64,000 nucleotides of DNA from NCBI GenBank assembly GCA_023374025.1, contig SIJG01000107.1, positions 352,966 through 416,965 on the forward strand, read 5' to 3'. This stretch comes from Heterodera schachtii (taxonomy: Eukaryota > Nematoda > Chromadorea > Rhabditida > Heteroderidae). Shown in pieces: positions 22,951 through 33,340 of this stretch. The notes beneath the pieces are model-generated. The model was not told the DNA's origin, did not search any database, and saw nothing but the letters and a program-made list of their open reading frames with translations. Positions within the stretch are counted from its first letter, which is position 1. The number at the start of each line of letters is the position of its first letter. The position numbers were made by a program, and so were the translations under genes.

Positions 22951-23972
22951 TGATGAAGGCACTCATAACGTGGTAAAAATTTGCGGCAGATTAAAATTTA
23001 TTATTACAAAATGGCCTTTTTCGGTGATTTCAAAATTTTTGAGGTTTTCGTTTATGGGAATTCCGTCCACGGCGCCAAACGCTATAAAATTTAATTTGTC
23101 ATTTAAATTAAATAAATTTGGTATGACTTTAAAGCGCTTGACAATTCTCTATTAGCCTGCAAAATTTCAAAAATTTAGCTGATTGTAAGACAAAAAATTA
23201 TGGTCAAAAACCTCAAAAAGCTGACTTTTCTTGGCCATTTTGGCAGCGCAAAGCCATATCCATTTTTGAAACAATCTAATTTTTTCTAATCAGACCTATT
23301 GAGTTTGATACCAAAATTGTTTTATTTGGTTGCATAAGAAAAAAAAAGTTACAACATTTTTAATTTTGGGGTGCCAAAATGTCTCTAGCCAAAGTGACTC
23401 CGACGACTCTGACCCCTTTACCCCCTTTTACAGTATGCATAAGATCGGAGTTACAATACGGGTTGGTCTACTGTATATACAGTTTGCGTTGTGCTTATAT
23501 TCAATGTACAAGTATAAATCTGTTTTTTTTTTTTAGTTTTTCTGATGTATCGTAAAAAAGAAGGAAGCAAGGAAGAGGATGAGAAGAATAAATAATTTAT
23601 ATATTTGTGTAAAATGAATGATGTTTAAAATGAAAAATAATAAATTTGTAAAATTTGCAAAAATATAAAAATTAAGGGTAAAAGCAAAATAATTCGTTAG
23701 CATAAATTAACAAAAAAGTCAATTTGAACCCACCACCAATGGTTGGCGCCAGCCATTTTAACGTCAAACCCTATAACATTTTGATGTGTCATCCAGAAAA
23801 ATTTAGCTGATTTTGGGGGGTTTTGTCAATGTTTTTAATTTTTCAAAGAAAATTTAATTTAAATAAATCTGCTCCATTTAAAAAATTTTGAATTTTTTCT
23901 CGACCAGAGCAATTGAATGGATGAATTTCTGATGAAAAAACTCAATTTGATAAAATGTAATTACTTTTTATT
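22951..23972. other. Former intron 6, last exon and 3' flank of copy 1
   Basis: The sequence aligns by eye with intron 6 of the 34.7-kb gene. It contains an old element with CTATTAGCCTGCAAAATTTC and repeated TTTACAGTATG words. A TTTTTAG acceptor at about 23536 precedes the relic last exon (CFSDVS then stop in the paralogue's frame). 23580-23750 matches the 3' flank found again at 28540-28770 and 36560-36720. Confidence 0.5.
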
Positions 23973-24336
23973 TTAGTTTGAATCCGATTTTGGACATACG
24001 CACAAATGTCTGGGGATCAAATGTCCCAGACGTAAGGTCCGGGGCGCAAATGTCTGGACACGCGTGAAAAAAGCTTTCGAGCTGTAAAATGATGAAATAT
24101 TTTTGGGTTTTATTTTCCAATAAATTTTCATTTTTTCCAATTTTTCATTCTCCATTATTCTTTTACAGCGAATTCCAAATTGTTTCTTCCAGCTCTTCAT
24201 TATAACTTGGCTAACTCCAATTTTCTTACAAATTTCGGCATAATTTTGTTGCCATTCTTTTCTTGAATATTTTTTTTTGCTTATATTCATTTTTCATTGC
24301 AATAATTTTTGAACAATTTCTATTTTTGTTCATCAG

Positions 24337-24993
24337 TAGAGACCGACTTTTGAGGCATATGCCTTTTTTTTCCTGCAATGTACTTTCGATATATTAAGCA
24401 TAAATAACGCATTTTCCACTTGGTTTGAGGCTTCTACGTTGACTTTTGTTATGCCTTTTTTTGCCTTTTTCGGCATTTTCTTGCTTTAAATGCCTTTTTT
24501 CGCATTTTGCCGTTTTTGTGACTTTTTTTGCATTTTTTCCGAAAAATTCCATTAAAAATGGAATAAAATCGGGAAAATACATCTCTAAAAAATTACTTGA
24601 AAAATTTTCAGAAAATACACCCCTAAGAATTGAAAAAAGTTTTCAGAAAATACACCCCTAAGAATTGAAAAAAGTTTTCAGAAAATACACCCCTAAGAAT
24701 TAAAAAAATTCCTCAAAAATTCATCACCAAAATTTTATTTTTTTTTCTTGATAAAAAATTTTAAGTTTAAAAATTTTCTTATTCGAAAAGATACAAACGT
24801 TTAATAATCATTTAAATAAACAAAATTAAGTTATTTGGTTAAGTTTTACGTATTTTGCTCCCTAAAAATCCTTAATAAAACTTTTTAATGCCTTTTTTGG
24901 GATTTTCGTGCCTTTTCATGCCTTTTTTCAATTTTTTCGTGCCTTTTATAGTGCCTTTTTCGCGATTTTTGGTGCCTTTTTAGTCGGTCTCTA
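24337..24993. mobile_element. hAT-type MITE, 657 bp, perfect 8-bp TSD
   Basis: Ends TAGAGACCGACTTTTGAGGC and GCCTTTTTAGTCGGTCTCTA are inverted repeats. Flanks TTCATCAG (24329-24336 and 24994-25001) are identical. The interior is filled with ATGCCTTTTTT-type words at both ends and three near-identical AAAACACACCCCTAAGAATT-like 35-bp units at 24600-24700. The paralogue at 27255 has the empty site (TTGTTCATCACTTTTTG). Confidence 0.9.
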
Positions 24994-25033
24994 TTCATCA
25001 GTTTTTGATTTGTGGCTTTTATTTATTTGTTTT

Positions 25034-25419
25034 CGGGCCAGGCCGTTTTCGTACGGGCCGTTTTCGTACGAACACATGTTTTTGGACTATAACTTTTTTC
25101 TTTGCCAACCAAATTCAACACTGTTAGTATCATTCGAAAGCCCCTCAGATGCTCTATTAGCCTGCAAAATCCCAAAAAATTTCGTCAAGTTTAAAAAAAG
25201 TTCGAGCCAAAAAAGTTGGAAAATTTGGTTTTTTAAATTCTTCTGGTCCATAACTTTTTTGAACCTTAACGAAATTTTCTGAAATTTTACAGATTAATAG
25301 AGAACACTTAGGGCTATCGAATGATACCAACAATGTTGGATTAAGTTGGCAAATAAAAAAGTTATAGCCAAAAACATGGGCTCGTACGAAAACGGCCCGT
25401 ACGAAAACGACCCGGACCC
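25034..25419. mobile_element. Palindromic MULE-like MITE, 386 bp, 9-bp TSD
   Basis: Flanks ATTTGTTTT (25025-25033 and 25420-25428) are identical 9-mers. The left end carries GGCCGTTTTCGTACG twice and the right end carries its complement twice. Inside is a palindromic core: ATAACTTTTTTCTTTG, TATCATTCGAAAGC and CTATTAGCCTGCAAAAT, mirrored on the right. Long inverted repeats plus a 9-bp duplication fit the Mutator superfamily. Two relatives lie at 43213 and 44841. The empty site is preserved at about 27280 in copy B of the HTH gene. Confidence 0.88.
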
Positions 25420-25736
25420 ATTTGTTTTAGTAGACCAAATTCTTTAATCCATTCATAAATATATTGACGATTTGTCTCCAATTTTTTCACTATTTTGAAT
25501 TAATTTTATTCCATTCTTTCGCTGAATATTTTCTTTCTTTTTCCTTAATTTTTTCTTTGATTTTATAATATTTTCTTATTATTTCCCGTTTCTTCTGTTC
25601 ATTTGCACTTTTTCTTCCCATTTTTCTCCAAATATTTCATCAAATGACTTTTTTTCAACTTTTTATTTTCGAGTTCATTTGAAGTAATTAGGGCAATTAA
25701 AAATGAAATCAAACAGAATAACAGTAACAATATCAT

Positions 25737-26888
25737 TTTTACGAATTTTTCCCAAATATAAATTAATTTTAAATAACAAAATTATTAATTTCAGTCGATT
25801 AAGCCTTTTTATGCACATGAAAAATTCACAATTCTCCACTGATCTCCGGTAAAAAATTGATATGAAAAAAGGAAAAAAGATAAATATATTCCTAAGAAAA
25901 ATGTTTATTAAATAATTTCTTTTTTTTCTATTTTATTGATTCAAAAAGGAAAATAATTTATTTTATTTTTTTGGAAAATATGTAAAATGATAATCCAAAA
26001 GTGAGTGATTAGAAATTGCAAATGATAAAATTAATGCTTCAAGAATTCTTCCCATCCCCCTGTAGAAATTTAGTTTTAAAAAAGTCAATTCCTCACATAA
26101 AGTTACATCGAGTTTTTAATTTAAAAAATCATCAAAAATTTTCCCTTGCGCCGGAAAAATGGGTTGTCCATTTAAATGTATACTCAAAGCAATTTTTATT
26201 TAAGAAATAAAAAATCGTAAATCTACTGATTTTTTAAAAATATAATTTTTTTAAGAAAAATTCTATCAAATTGACCAAATAGTGACGATATAAAATTGGG
26301 TAAAACCCCATTTTTACTGGGCAAATCATGCACTGCTTGGCTGGCTATATTTTTTTTTTTTGCTTTTAAATGATAAAGGTAATTAAAATTTGAGGAAATT
26401 GCCATTAGAAATATTTATACAATTTATTCCCACTAAAATTTCTGTGGACTTCTTTTTAAAAGTTTGTTTGAAACATTTTACTTGTCAGTTTTTCTATAGT
26501 TTTCTTAACTCATATAATCGAGATGCTAATTAGTTCGTTTATCCAATTACGATGCCAATTTCTATCAAAAATTGGCACAATCGACAAATTTTTCAGCGAA
26601 GATCAAAGGACGAAAAAATAAGCAATAAATAACTGTTGAACTTTTTTGGCACTTTATCTTCATACAGCTCGAAAGCTATCGGGTTTAAACTTAATTTTTT
26701 TCAATCCCTGAAAGCTTAAAAAGCTATAAATAAGCGACAAAAAGTGATTGGGTTTGATAATTTGATAATCAGTAAATTTTTGAAAAAACCATCGTAATTC
26801 AAACAGCAGAATTAATGCTCTTAATCAACTATAAGAATGTGTCTTCATGATTTTAAAGCTGTTTAGGCAATCAAAACTTGAAAAAATT
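25737..26888. other. Shared upstream flank of the HTH gene, then non-coding
   Basis: 25740-26170 matches 27450-27850, so the duplication that produced the two HTH copies extends into the 5' flank (for example CTGATCTCCGGTAAAAA at 25839 and 27541). The remainder to 26888 shows no exon. Confidence 0.55.
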
Positions 26889-27446
26889 TTAATTTGAATC
26901 CGATTTTGGACATTCGCACAAATGTCTGGGGATCAAATGTCCCAGACGTAAGGTCCGGGGCGCAAATGTCTGCTGGACACGCGTGAAAAAAGCTTTCGAG
27001 CTGTAAAATAATTTTGGATTTTCTCTTTTTATTTTCCAATAAATTTTCATTTTTTCCAATTTTTCATTCTTCATTATTTTTTTACAGCGAATTCCAAATT
27101 GTTTCTTCCATTTACTAATTGTTCTAATGCTAACTCCGATTTTCTTACCAATTTTGGCATAATTTTCGTTCCATTCTTTTAACGAATATTTTCTTTTTTG
27201 TTTATATTCGTTTTTCATTGTAATAAATTTTTGTATAATTTCCCATTTTTGTTCATCACTTTTTGATTTGTGACAGTTCCTTTTTTGGAGACCAAATTCT
27301 TTAATTCATTGTTTGCACTTTTTCTTCCCATTTTTCTCCAAATATTTCATCAAATGACTTTTTTTCAACTTTTTATTTTCGAGTTCATTTGAAGTAATTA
27401 AGGCAATTAAAATTATAATCAAACAGAATAACAGTAATAATTTCAT
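26889..27446 (-). pseudogene. Secreted helix-turn-helix protein, copy B, broken
   Basis: Minus strand from 27446: MKLLLLFCLIIILIALITSN is a signal peptide, then ELENKKLKKSHLMKYLEK. The frame stops at KCKQ. A second open block from 27218 gives MKNEYKQKRKYSLKEWNE, NYAKIGKKIGVSIRTISK and WKKQFGIRCKKIMKNEKL, a complete helix-turn-helix. The end (TFAPRTLRLGHLIPRHLC...) is translated repeat DNA, not part of the family. The copy is shorter than copy A and lacks its inserted elements. Either the blocks are joined by a short intron I cannot define, or the gene is dead. Function is unknown. Confidence 0.55.
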
Positions 27447-27894
27447 TTTTACAAATTTTTTAGCAAATATAATTTTATTTAATATTTATTTAATAGTCAA
27501 TTAAAAGTCTTTTTATTCATTGAAAAAAAGCACAATTCTACTGATCTCCGGTAAAAATTGATGTGAAAAAAGAAAAAAAAATGATAACCTACTGATCATT
27601 TATTTAAAAGAAATATTTTTTTTTTAGTTTTTTCTATTTCTATTGGTTAAAAAAGGAAAATAATTATTTATTTTTTTTGAAAATATGTAAAATTATAATC
27701 CGAAAATGATTAAAAAGAAAATTGCAAAATCCTGAAAATTAGTGGTTTGGTTCAAGCGTTATTCTCTCGCTCCCCCTGTAGAAATTTAATTTAAAAAGTC
27801 AATCGCTCACAAAAAATTACAGCGAGTTTTGTCGAAAATAGGCACTTTCAAATAACGACCAACATTTTCGAAAAAAATGGGAATTGTTTATCAT

Positions 27895-28516
27895 TAGGGT
27901 TGTAAATTATATGGATTAACATATTTTTTCTGCGCATATGCTATGAAGAAAGGGGCTCAAAAATAGCATTTCTGCGTTAAAATTTTTGATTTGGTGAAGC
28001 TTTTTAGTCCATATAAATCCATATTTTGGGGGTTTTCGGGAATAAATCCATATTCCGCCATTTTTGCCTTTTTAGTCCATATTTCGACCATTTTTGGCAA
28101 ATTTTCACAAGAAAAATGCAAAAAAAAAAAAAAAAAAAAACGAAAAATACATACCTAAAGTTCGACTTTTTGGAAATTTTTAAAAATTACACCCCCAAAA
28201 ATATGAAACTCTTGGTTTTCGTCAGTCATTTGGCATTTTTATTAAATATTTTCAGCATTTTTTGCAAACATTTCTTTATTGGCAAACTTGGAGGTGTTTT
28301 TTTATACAACGGACGCTAATAAAAATTTTATATTTTTAAATTTTAAATCCATTTTTTTGGTTGTTTATTGCATTTTTAAAGTTTATTTAAGCAAAAATTG
28401 AATATATAAACCTTTTTTGGAATTTTTGAGAGTTTAAAACATATATTTTGGTAGTTTTTAGTCCATATTTTATGTCCATATTTAGCGTTTTTTAGTCCAT
28501 TTAATTTACAACCCTA
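27895..28516. mobile_element. hAT-type MITE, 622 bp
   Basis: TAGGGTTGTAAATTATATGGA at the left pairs with TCCATTTAATTTACAACCCTA at the right. Flanks TTTATCAT and TTTATCAG differ in one of eight bases. The ends are rich in TTAGTCCATATTTT words and their complements. The left end is related to the right end of the element at 17244 (CATATGC, GGGCTCAAAAATAGCATTTCTG). Confidence 0.82.
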
Positions 28517-28539
28517 TTTATCAGAACTGACAAAGAGGA

Positions 28540-28770
28540 TGAGAAAAATGAATGTTTGAAATGGAAAAATAATAAATTTGTAAATTTGCAAAAAATTATA
28601 CAAAATAAACCAGCAAGTCAATATGAAAATCAACTTCCATGCCCTGGCTTTTGAAAAATTAGAATTTGACAATTAAAAAATTAAGGGGAAAATCTAAAAT
28701 AATTCCTGTTAGCATAATTATAAAAGTCAATTTGAACTCACCACTAATGGGAATATGCCCACTTTGGCGC
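28540..28770 (+). repeat. Orphan 3' flank of the small secreted gene family
   Basis: AGAGGATGAGAAAAATGAAT, AATAATAAATTTGTAAATTTGC and GTCAATTTGAACTCACCACT match the 3' flanks at 23580-23730 and 36560-36720, in the same orientation, with no gene body before it. It marks a lost or rearranged copy. Confidence 0.65.
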
Positions 28771-29804
28771 AAAACATGTTGTATTTCTTTAAATTTCTAT
28801 AAAATAATGCCATAATTATTAAAAATTTTCGTATAAATTGCAAAAATTGTAAAATTTTGGGTTCCCGGTGTTTTGGTCAGCGAATGATAAAATTTTTCAT
28901 TTCTTATGTAAAAAATGCGAATTTTCCTTTTCGGCACTTTTTGCATAATGTCCAATTTTGCTGGTCGCGTAAGTGTCGAGGCGCAAATGTCCGCGGCGCA
29001 ACCTACGGTAAATATGACCTATGGGTTTGAGCAAATCAATTTGGGTAAACTCAGTCCAAATTTTTAAACTTGATAACATTCGATAGCTCTAAATGTTTTC
29101 TATTATTCTACATAATTTCAAAAAATTTCGGTATGTTTCAATAAAGTTATGACCAAAAATGTTCATTTATTTTATTATAAACAATAATTCTGTTGTTTGA
29201 AAATTGTTTTATTTTTTCTTCAAAAATTTGCTGACAATTAAATTATCGCATGCAATCACCTTCAATCGCTTATTAAAAGCTATTTATTACTTCTGGGATT
29301 AAATAATTTTAGAGTATGGTTGAGAAAATTTTCCAATTCTTGGGGGTGTATTTTCTAAAAAATTCATTTTTTTATCCATTTCGCTTGTAAAATTGATGCT
29401 TTTTGGGCAAACTTTTTTTTCGCATTCTAAGACTGAATTGTTTTCCGGATTTTTCCGCATAATTTAAATTTTGCATTAAAAGTTAAAAAACTCATGACTA
29501 AACATGTAAGCGGTCAAAAAATGAAAGAAATTTTTGAATATTGACATTTTTCCAAGAATTTGGGTGCCAAAAAAGTTAATTTTGTAATAGAAAGTTCATT
29601 TTTTTTTTTCAAAAAATCGCCAAAATATATGCTAGAAGCGGTCAAACTCTCAAAAATGCCTTTTTGCGCAAAAAAATCCAAAATATGTTTTTTATGTCTT
29701 AAAAAACCGGGAAGTCTGAAGTTGCCGATAAAAAAATTGTGAAAATTAAGGCGATATTTGTTAACAATTTTTTCATTTCAGAAACCCACAAAATATCGGC
29801 TACC
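28771..29804. other. Non-coding with decayed elements
   Basis: Contains a word-rich patch (GTAAGTGTCGAGGCGCAAATGTCC, 28970-29010), followed by a core fragment like the palindromic family (GATAACATTCGATAGCTC, 29070-29090). No exon is seen. Confidence 0.45.
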
Positions 29805-31215
29805 CGACATTTGAGGACTTGACATTTGAGGACCCGACATTTGAGGACCCGACTTTTGAGGACCCGACATTTGAGGATTTGACATTTGAGGACCCGACAT
29901 TTGCGGATATTCCCGACATTTGAGGACCCGACTTTTGAGGACCCGACATTTGAGGATATACACAATTTCAAAAAAATAAATGAAATTAAACCATTATAAA
30001 AAAGAGAAAAAGCCTTTCCCAAGGGCCAATGGTGAAATGTGTCAAAAAGCATTAAGGACAACCGAATAATTTCAATATTTGACAGCACCAATAAATTTAA
30101 TTTGGGAGTTTAGCAGGCTTTTTCTTTCTTAATGATTTACAAGTCATCCTTGCATTAAATTTGCTCAGTCAAAAAGCAATTGAACACGATATAATGTACA
30201 AGCTGGGAAGCTCCTGTCAATCTTTGATCATTTTGGATCGCATTTAACACAAAAAGTTTGTAAATTAAAATGTATTTAAAGATATAAGAACTTTTTTGCC
30301 TTTCCCCACAAAAAATGCAATTCATTAGCGATGTGGAAATCTTTCACTCCAAAAAGGTGAAAGAGAAATCAAACCCTGCTGGAAACTGGAAGTCGTCATA
30401 AATCGAAAATTTTTGAAAAAATAAAAATATAATAAAATTTTAATAATTCATTGATTTTCATGAAATTATTCTAATGCGATTTGTTAAAAGATCTTGAGCA
30501 AGTTTTTTCAAAAATATGCATTTTTAGGGTCGGGCGGTTTTTATTTTTTTATAAGTAGCCCTAAATAAAAAGGTTCTGAGAAAATATTTTGGGCTTCTCT
30601 CGCCATAACTAACGCATAGAAAAATATGATTTAAAATTCCGGGCTCTGTTCTAAAAACAAATCTTGTCTTTGTATGTTTTTTTTTCTCGAATACTATCCC
30701 CTGAGTTGGTTCAACTCATTCAATCCACTCTCCTTTCTTCAGAACAATAATTAATGACTCTGATATTAAAAAGTATTATAAATGCATTCTTGTTTTGACT
30801 TGTGGTCCTAACAATGATTCCACATGTTAATAGAAAAAAGGGAATCTTCATGAATTACCAAAACACAAGTTCTATTTAATTAAGTAGTTAATCTTAAATT
30901 GTTTTTGAATTATGAAACTTTCCAAAATAATCAAAGATTGATAAGGGCTTACCAGCATTTGGTACAATTTATAATTTGCTTCCCTGGCCCTCGTAAAAGG
31001 CTTTTTTTCTTTTTCATAATGATATAAATAAAATTTTCATTTATTTTTTTGAAATTGTGTATATCCTCAAATGTCGGGTCCTCAAAAGTCGGGTCCTCAA
31101 ATGTCGGGAATATCCGCAAATATCGGGTCCTCAAATGTCAAATCCTCAAATGTCGGGTCCTCAAAAGTCGGGTCCTCAAATGTCGGGTCCTCAAATGTCA
31201 AGTCCTCAAATGTCG
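29805..31215. mobile_element. Foldback-type element with subrepeated arms, 1.4 kb
   Basis: The left arm (29805-30029) and right arm (30981-31215) are inverted copies. The outer 150 bp of each arm is a tandem array of about ten 15-bp units (GACATTTGAGGACCC and variants), with the variants in the same order in both arms. I find one difference in that part. The inner arm (TATACACAATTTCAAAAAAA, then AAAGCCTTT...GGGCC) is less well conserved. The 950-bp loop is non-coding. Inverted arms built from short tandem repeats are the hallmark of foldback elements. No clean target duplication is visible (TACC versus CACC). Confidence 0.75.
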
Positions 31216-31344
31216 CACCACGAAAAATCCTAATGGCATAAACAAATCCAAACTGATCATTCCAACGAAAAAAGAACAATTTTTATGAGCACGTCAATAA
31301 TTCATAATTAAAATTGGTCGATCACTTCTTCACAATTCATTCAT

Positions 31345-32839
31345 TCACTTCTGCTGCTGATCACTTGGGCCGGGAGTTTCGTCGAGAAGCCTAAAAAGAG
31401 AAACGCAATAATTTTGAATTTTTTGAATAAGCATTCGCTGACCCGTCCCCAATTGCGTCCTCATCAAATTCGATTATGTTCCATTGGTCATCAATTTCAA
31501 AGAAATTCGCCTCCTTTTCCCATTTTGCCCATTTGTCCGCGTCTCGCGCAATTGGACAACGAACCAACAGAAAACAGTAGCTGCCAATTCTTTTCAACAC
31601 CAATTGTTCACGGGTCAATTCGTTGGTCAGATCAAAAGGCACAATGGAGTCAGCAAAAGACTTCCAAAAATAGCAAATGAAAAAAATGACATTGACGGGA
31701 GAAGAAGCATTGGCAAATGTCTAGAATTTGGATAATTGATTAAAAAATATTAAATGACAGTGTGATTTTTCGGTTGGGGAGCGGGCACGAAAATTCAAAG
31801 ACGGGCACTTTTACGATTTGGTGGCCCGACGGAGCCCACTGAAAAATCACAGAGTGGGCGGGGGGGAGGAGGAAACCTTTTGGTTCGCAATTTTTTTAAT
31901 TGAGCGAAAAACAAATTTTTTGTCAGGTCAGCGAACCACAAAGACCGTAAGCGTCAAATAAATTAATTAGAAAGCACCGCTTTGAAGGTTTCAATCCATG
32001 ACGCAAAAATCCCATGATCCCAGATCGACGAGAAATGGAACTCCTTAGGCACATTGTCCGGACGGGGAGTGAAAAGCCATTTGGCCACCGCTTGTCCATC
32101 CGACGCCATGGCACTGTCATCACATGGAAATTCGGGAAACATATCAGCATCAGAATAGAAGACAACGCGAAGTGATGGACAATCATTGAGAATTGACGGG
32201 ACGAATTGTCGCAAGCGGTGGAAAACATGTGACCGCATAAAACGAATGTTTTTTCCGATCATTGGCCAAATGTTGTGCAAAATGAACTCCAAAATGTGGT
32301 CATTCGTCGTATCGATGTATAAATTAATTGGACAAGCAGCAAAAAGTGGACGAAAACGGTGGAGAAAAGCGATGGCATTTTGGTCGATGAAGCTAAAAAA
32401 AATGGGAAGGATTGACTAGATTTTTGCGTAATTGTCAATTTTACGAGATTTTGATGCATTCAAATCCGGTGACTTTACGAGGCAATTGAATTTGCGGAAT
32501 TGGCAATGCTTTTCCATCGTCATTGACAATTTCCATTTCCTTCGTGCCATTTTCTCCCATTTTGCATCGAATTTCAATAAGTTTCAGTGTCCATTTGCGC
32601 GTTTTGAAGTGTTCGTCCACGTAATAGTCAAAACGGTGGCTGATCAGCGCAATTCCGAGGCCAAGTTGAGAAGGCGCAAGCAAATCGAACACGCAAAGCC
32701 AACAATCGGCGGAAATGAAACTGAAAATTCAATTTAAAATTTGGAAAATTTGTTTTTTTATTTTTAACATTTTCTTTTTTGGTGGTTTTTTGATGCGGTC
32801 CCAAAACATCCAAAGAATGGCACAAAGGCCGACAAACAT
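31345..32839 (-). CDS. F-box-like family protein with N-terminal membrane anchor
   Basis: Minus-strand exons are 32839-32769, 32720-32445, 32392-31978, 31720-31443 and 31390-31345 (361 residues, all phases consistent). The start MFVGLCAILWMFWDRIKKPP is a signal-anchor helix with a basic flank. It replaces the soluble MSDNP..EKQ start of the array members. The F-box-like region follows: IFISADCWLCVFDLLAPSQL, GLGIALISHRFDYYVDEHF and KTRKW. The remaining exons carry NLYIDTTNDHILEFILHNIW, FVPSILNDCPSLRVVFYSD, AMASDGQAVAKWLFTPRPDN, then ASSPVN, VPFDLTNELTREQLVLKR and FLLVRCPIARDADKWAKWEK, ending GLLDETPGPSDQQQK across the last splice. The family is known to me from Globodera-type genomes. The F-box assignment would predict an SCF ubiquitin-ligase adaptor, but it is weak, and a membrane-tethered form is odd for that role. 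Confidence 0.82.
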
Positions 32840-33188
32840 TGGCACACCGTACAGACTAAAAAATGGGAAGAAAAAGGGTAAATGTCGAGAAGAAAATGCA
32901 CAAAACGTACAGAATCATTGTTGAAGGCATTGTCAGGGAAAAATTTAAAGAAAGAGACGAAAACATTTGGCGAAAGAAAAATAATGAAAATTGGCGGAGG
33001 AAGAGCAACCACTTTTATATGGTTTTTATATTTGAGTGCTAGGAAAATTTTGCTAAAATTTATCAATTTTCTTAAAACAATTTTATTTTTTTTCTAAATT
33101 TGGCACTCCCCGGCACCGCTGACCCACGAAATGCCAAACAGGGGTGAAGCGTCATGAATTCAAAAATTTGTTGTTTTTCTATTTTTAG

Positions 33189-33228
33189 GCTTCTCGACAA
33201 AACGCTTGGTGATCAGCAGCAGAAGTGA
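33189..33228 (+). pseudogene. Orphan last exon of an F-box-like family copy
   Basis: After a TTTTTAG acceptor the sequence reads GLLDKTLGDQQQK and stop, matching the last exon of the gene at 31345-32839, but on the opposite strand. Homology continues into the 3' flank (33229-33340 with 31240-31344), so the gene at 31-33 kb is bounded on both sides by 3' ends facing outward. Confidence 0.7.
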
Positions 33229-33340
33229 ATGAACGAATTGTTAAGAAGTGATCGACCGATTTGATTATAAAATGAATTTGACGTGCTCATAAAAATGTTC
33301 TTTTTTTTTGTTGGAATGATCAGTTTTCTTGTGTTTGTAT

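Larger units (their letters stand above)
23973..25736 (-). pseudogene. Secreted helix-turn-helix protein, copy A, broken
   Basis: Reading on the minus strand from 25736, MILLLLFCLISFLIALITSN is a strong signal peptide, followed by ELENKKLKKSHLMKYLEK. After a frame change come repeated helix-turn-helix modules: EQKKREIIRKYYKIKEKI with KYSAKEWN, then EWIKEFGLL, and further on KKYSRKEWQQNYAEICKK with IGVSQVIMKSWKKQFGIR. This is the pattern of transposase-like/homeodomain-like HTH repeats (KIGVS..TI..WKK..G). The frame is interrupted by stops and by two element insertions (24337-24993 and 25034-25419), both absent from copy B at 26889-27446. The 3' end fuses into word-rich repeat DNA (CAAATGTC words at 24003-24060). 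A signal peptide on a DNA-binding-type repeat is unusual and would suggest export rather than a nuclear role in the worm. Confidence 0.6.

Noticed and set aside
29699..31297. Open frames reading VLKCRVLKSRVLKC or FEDPTFEDPTFED repeats on both strands
   Set aside because: They are translations of the 15-bp subrepeats in the arms of the foldback element; both strands are open because the unit length is a multiple of three.
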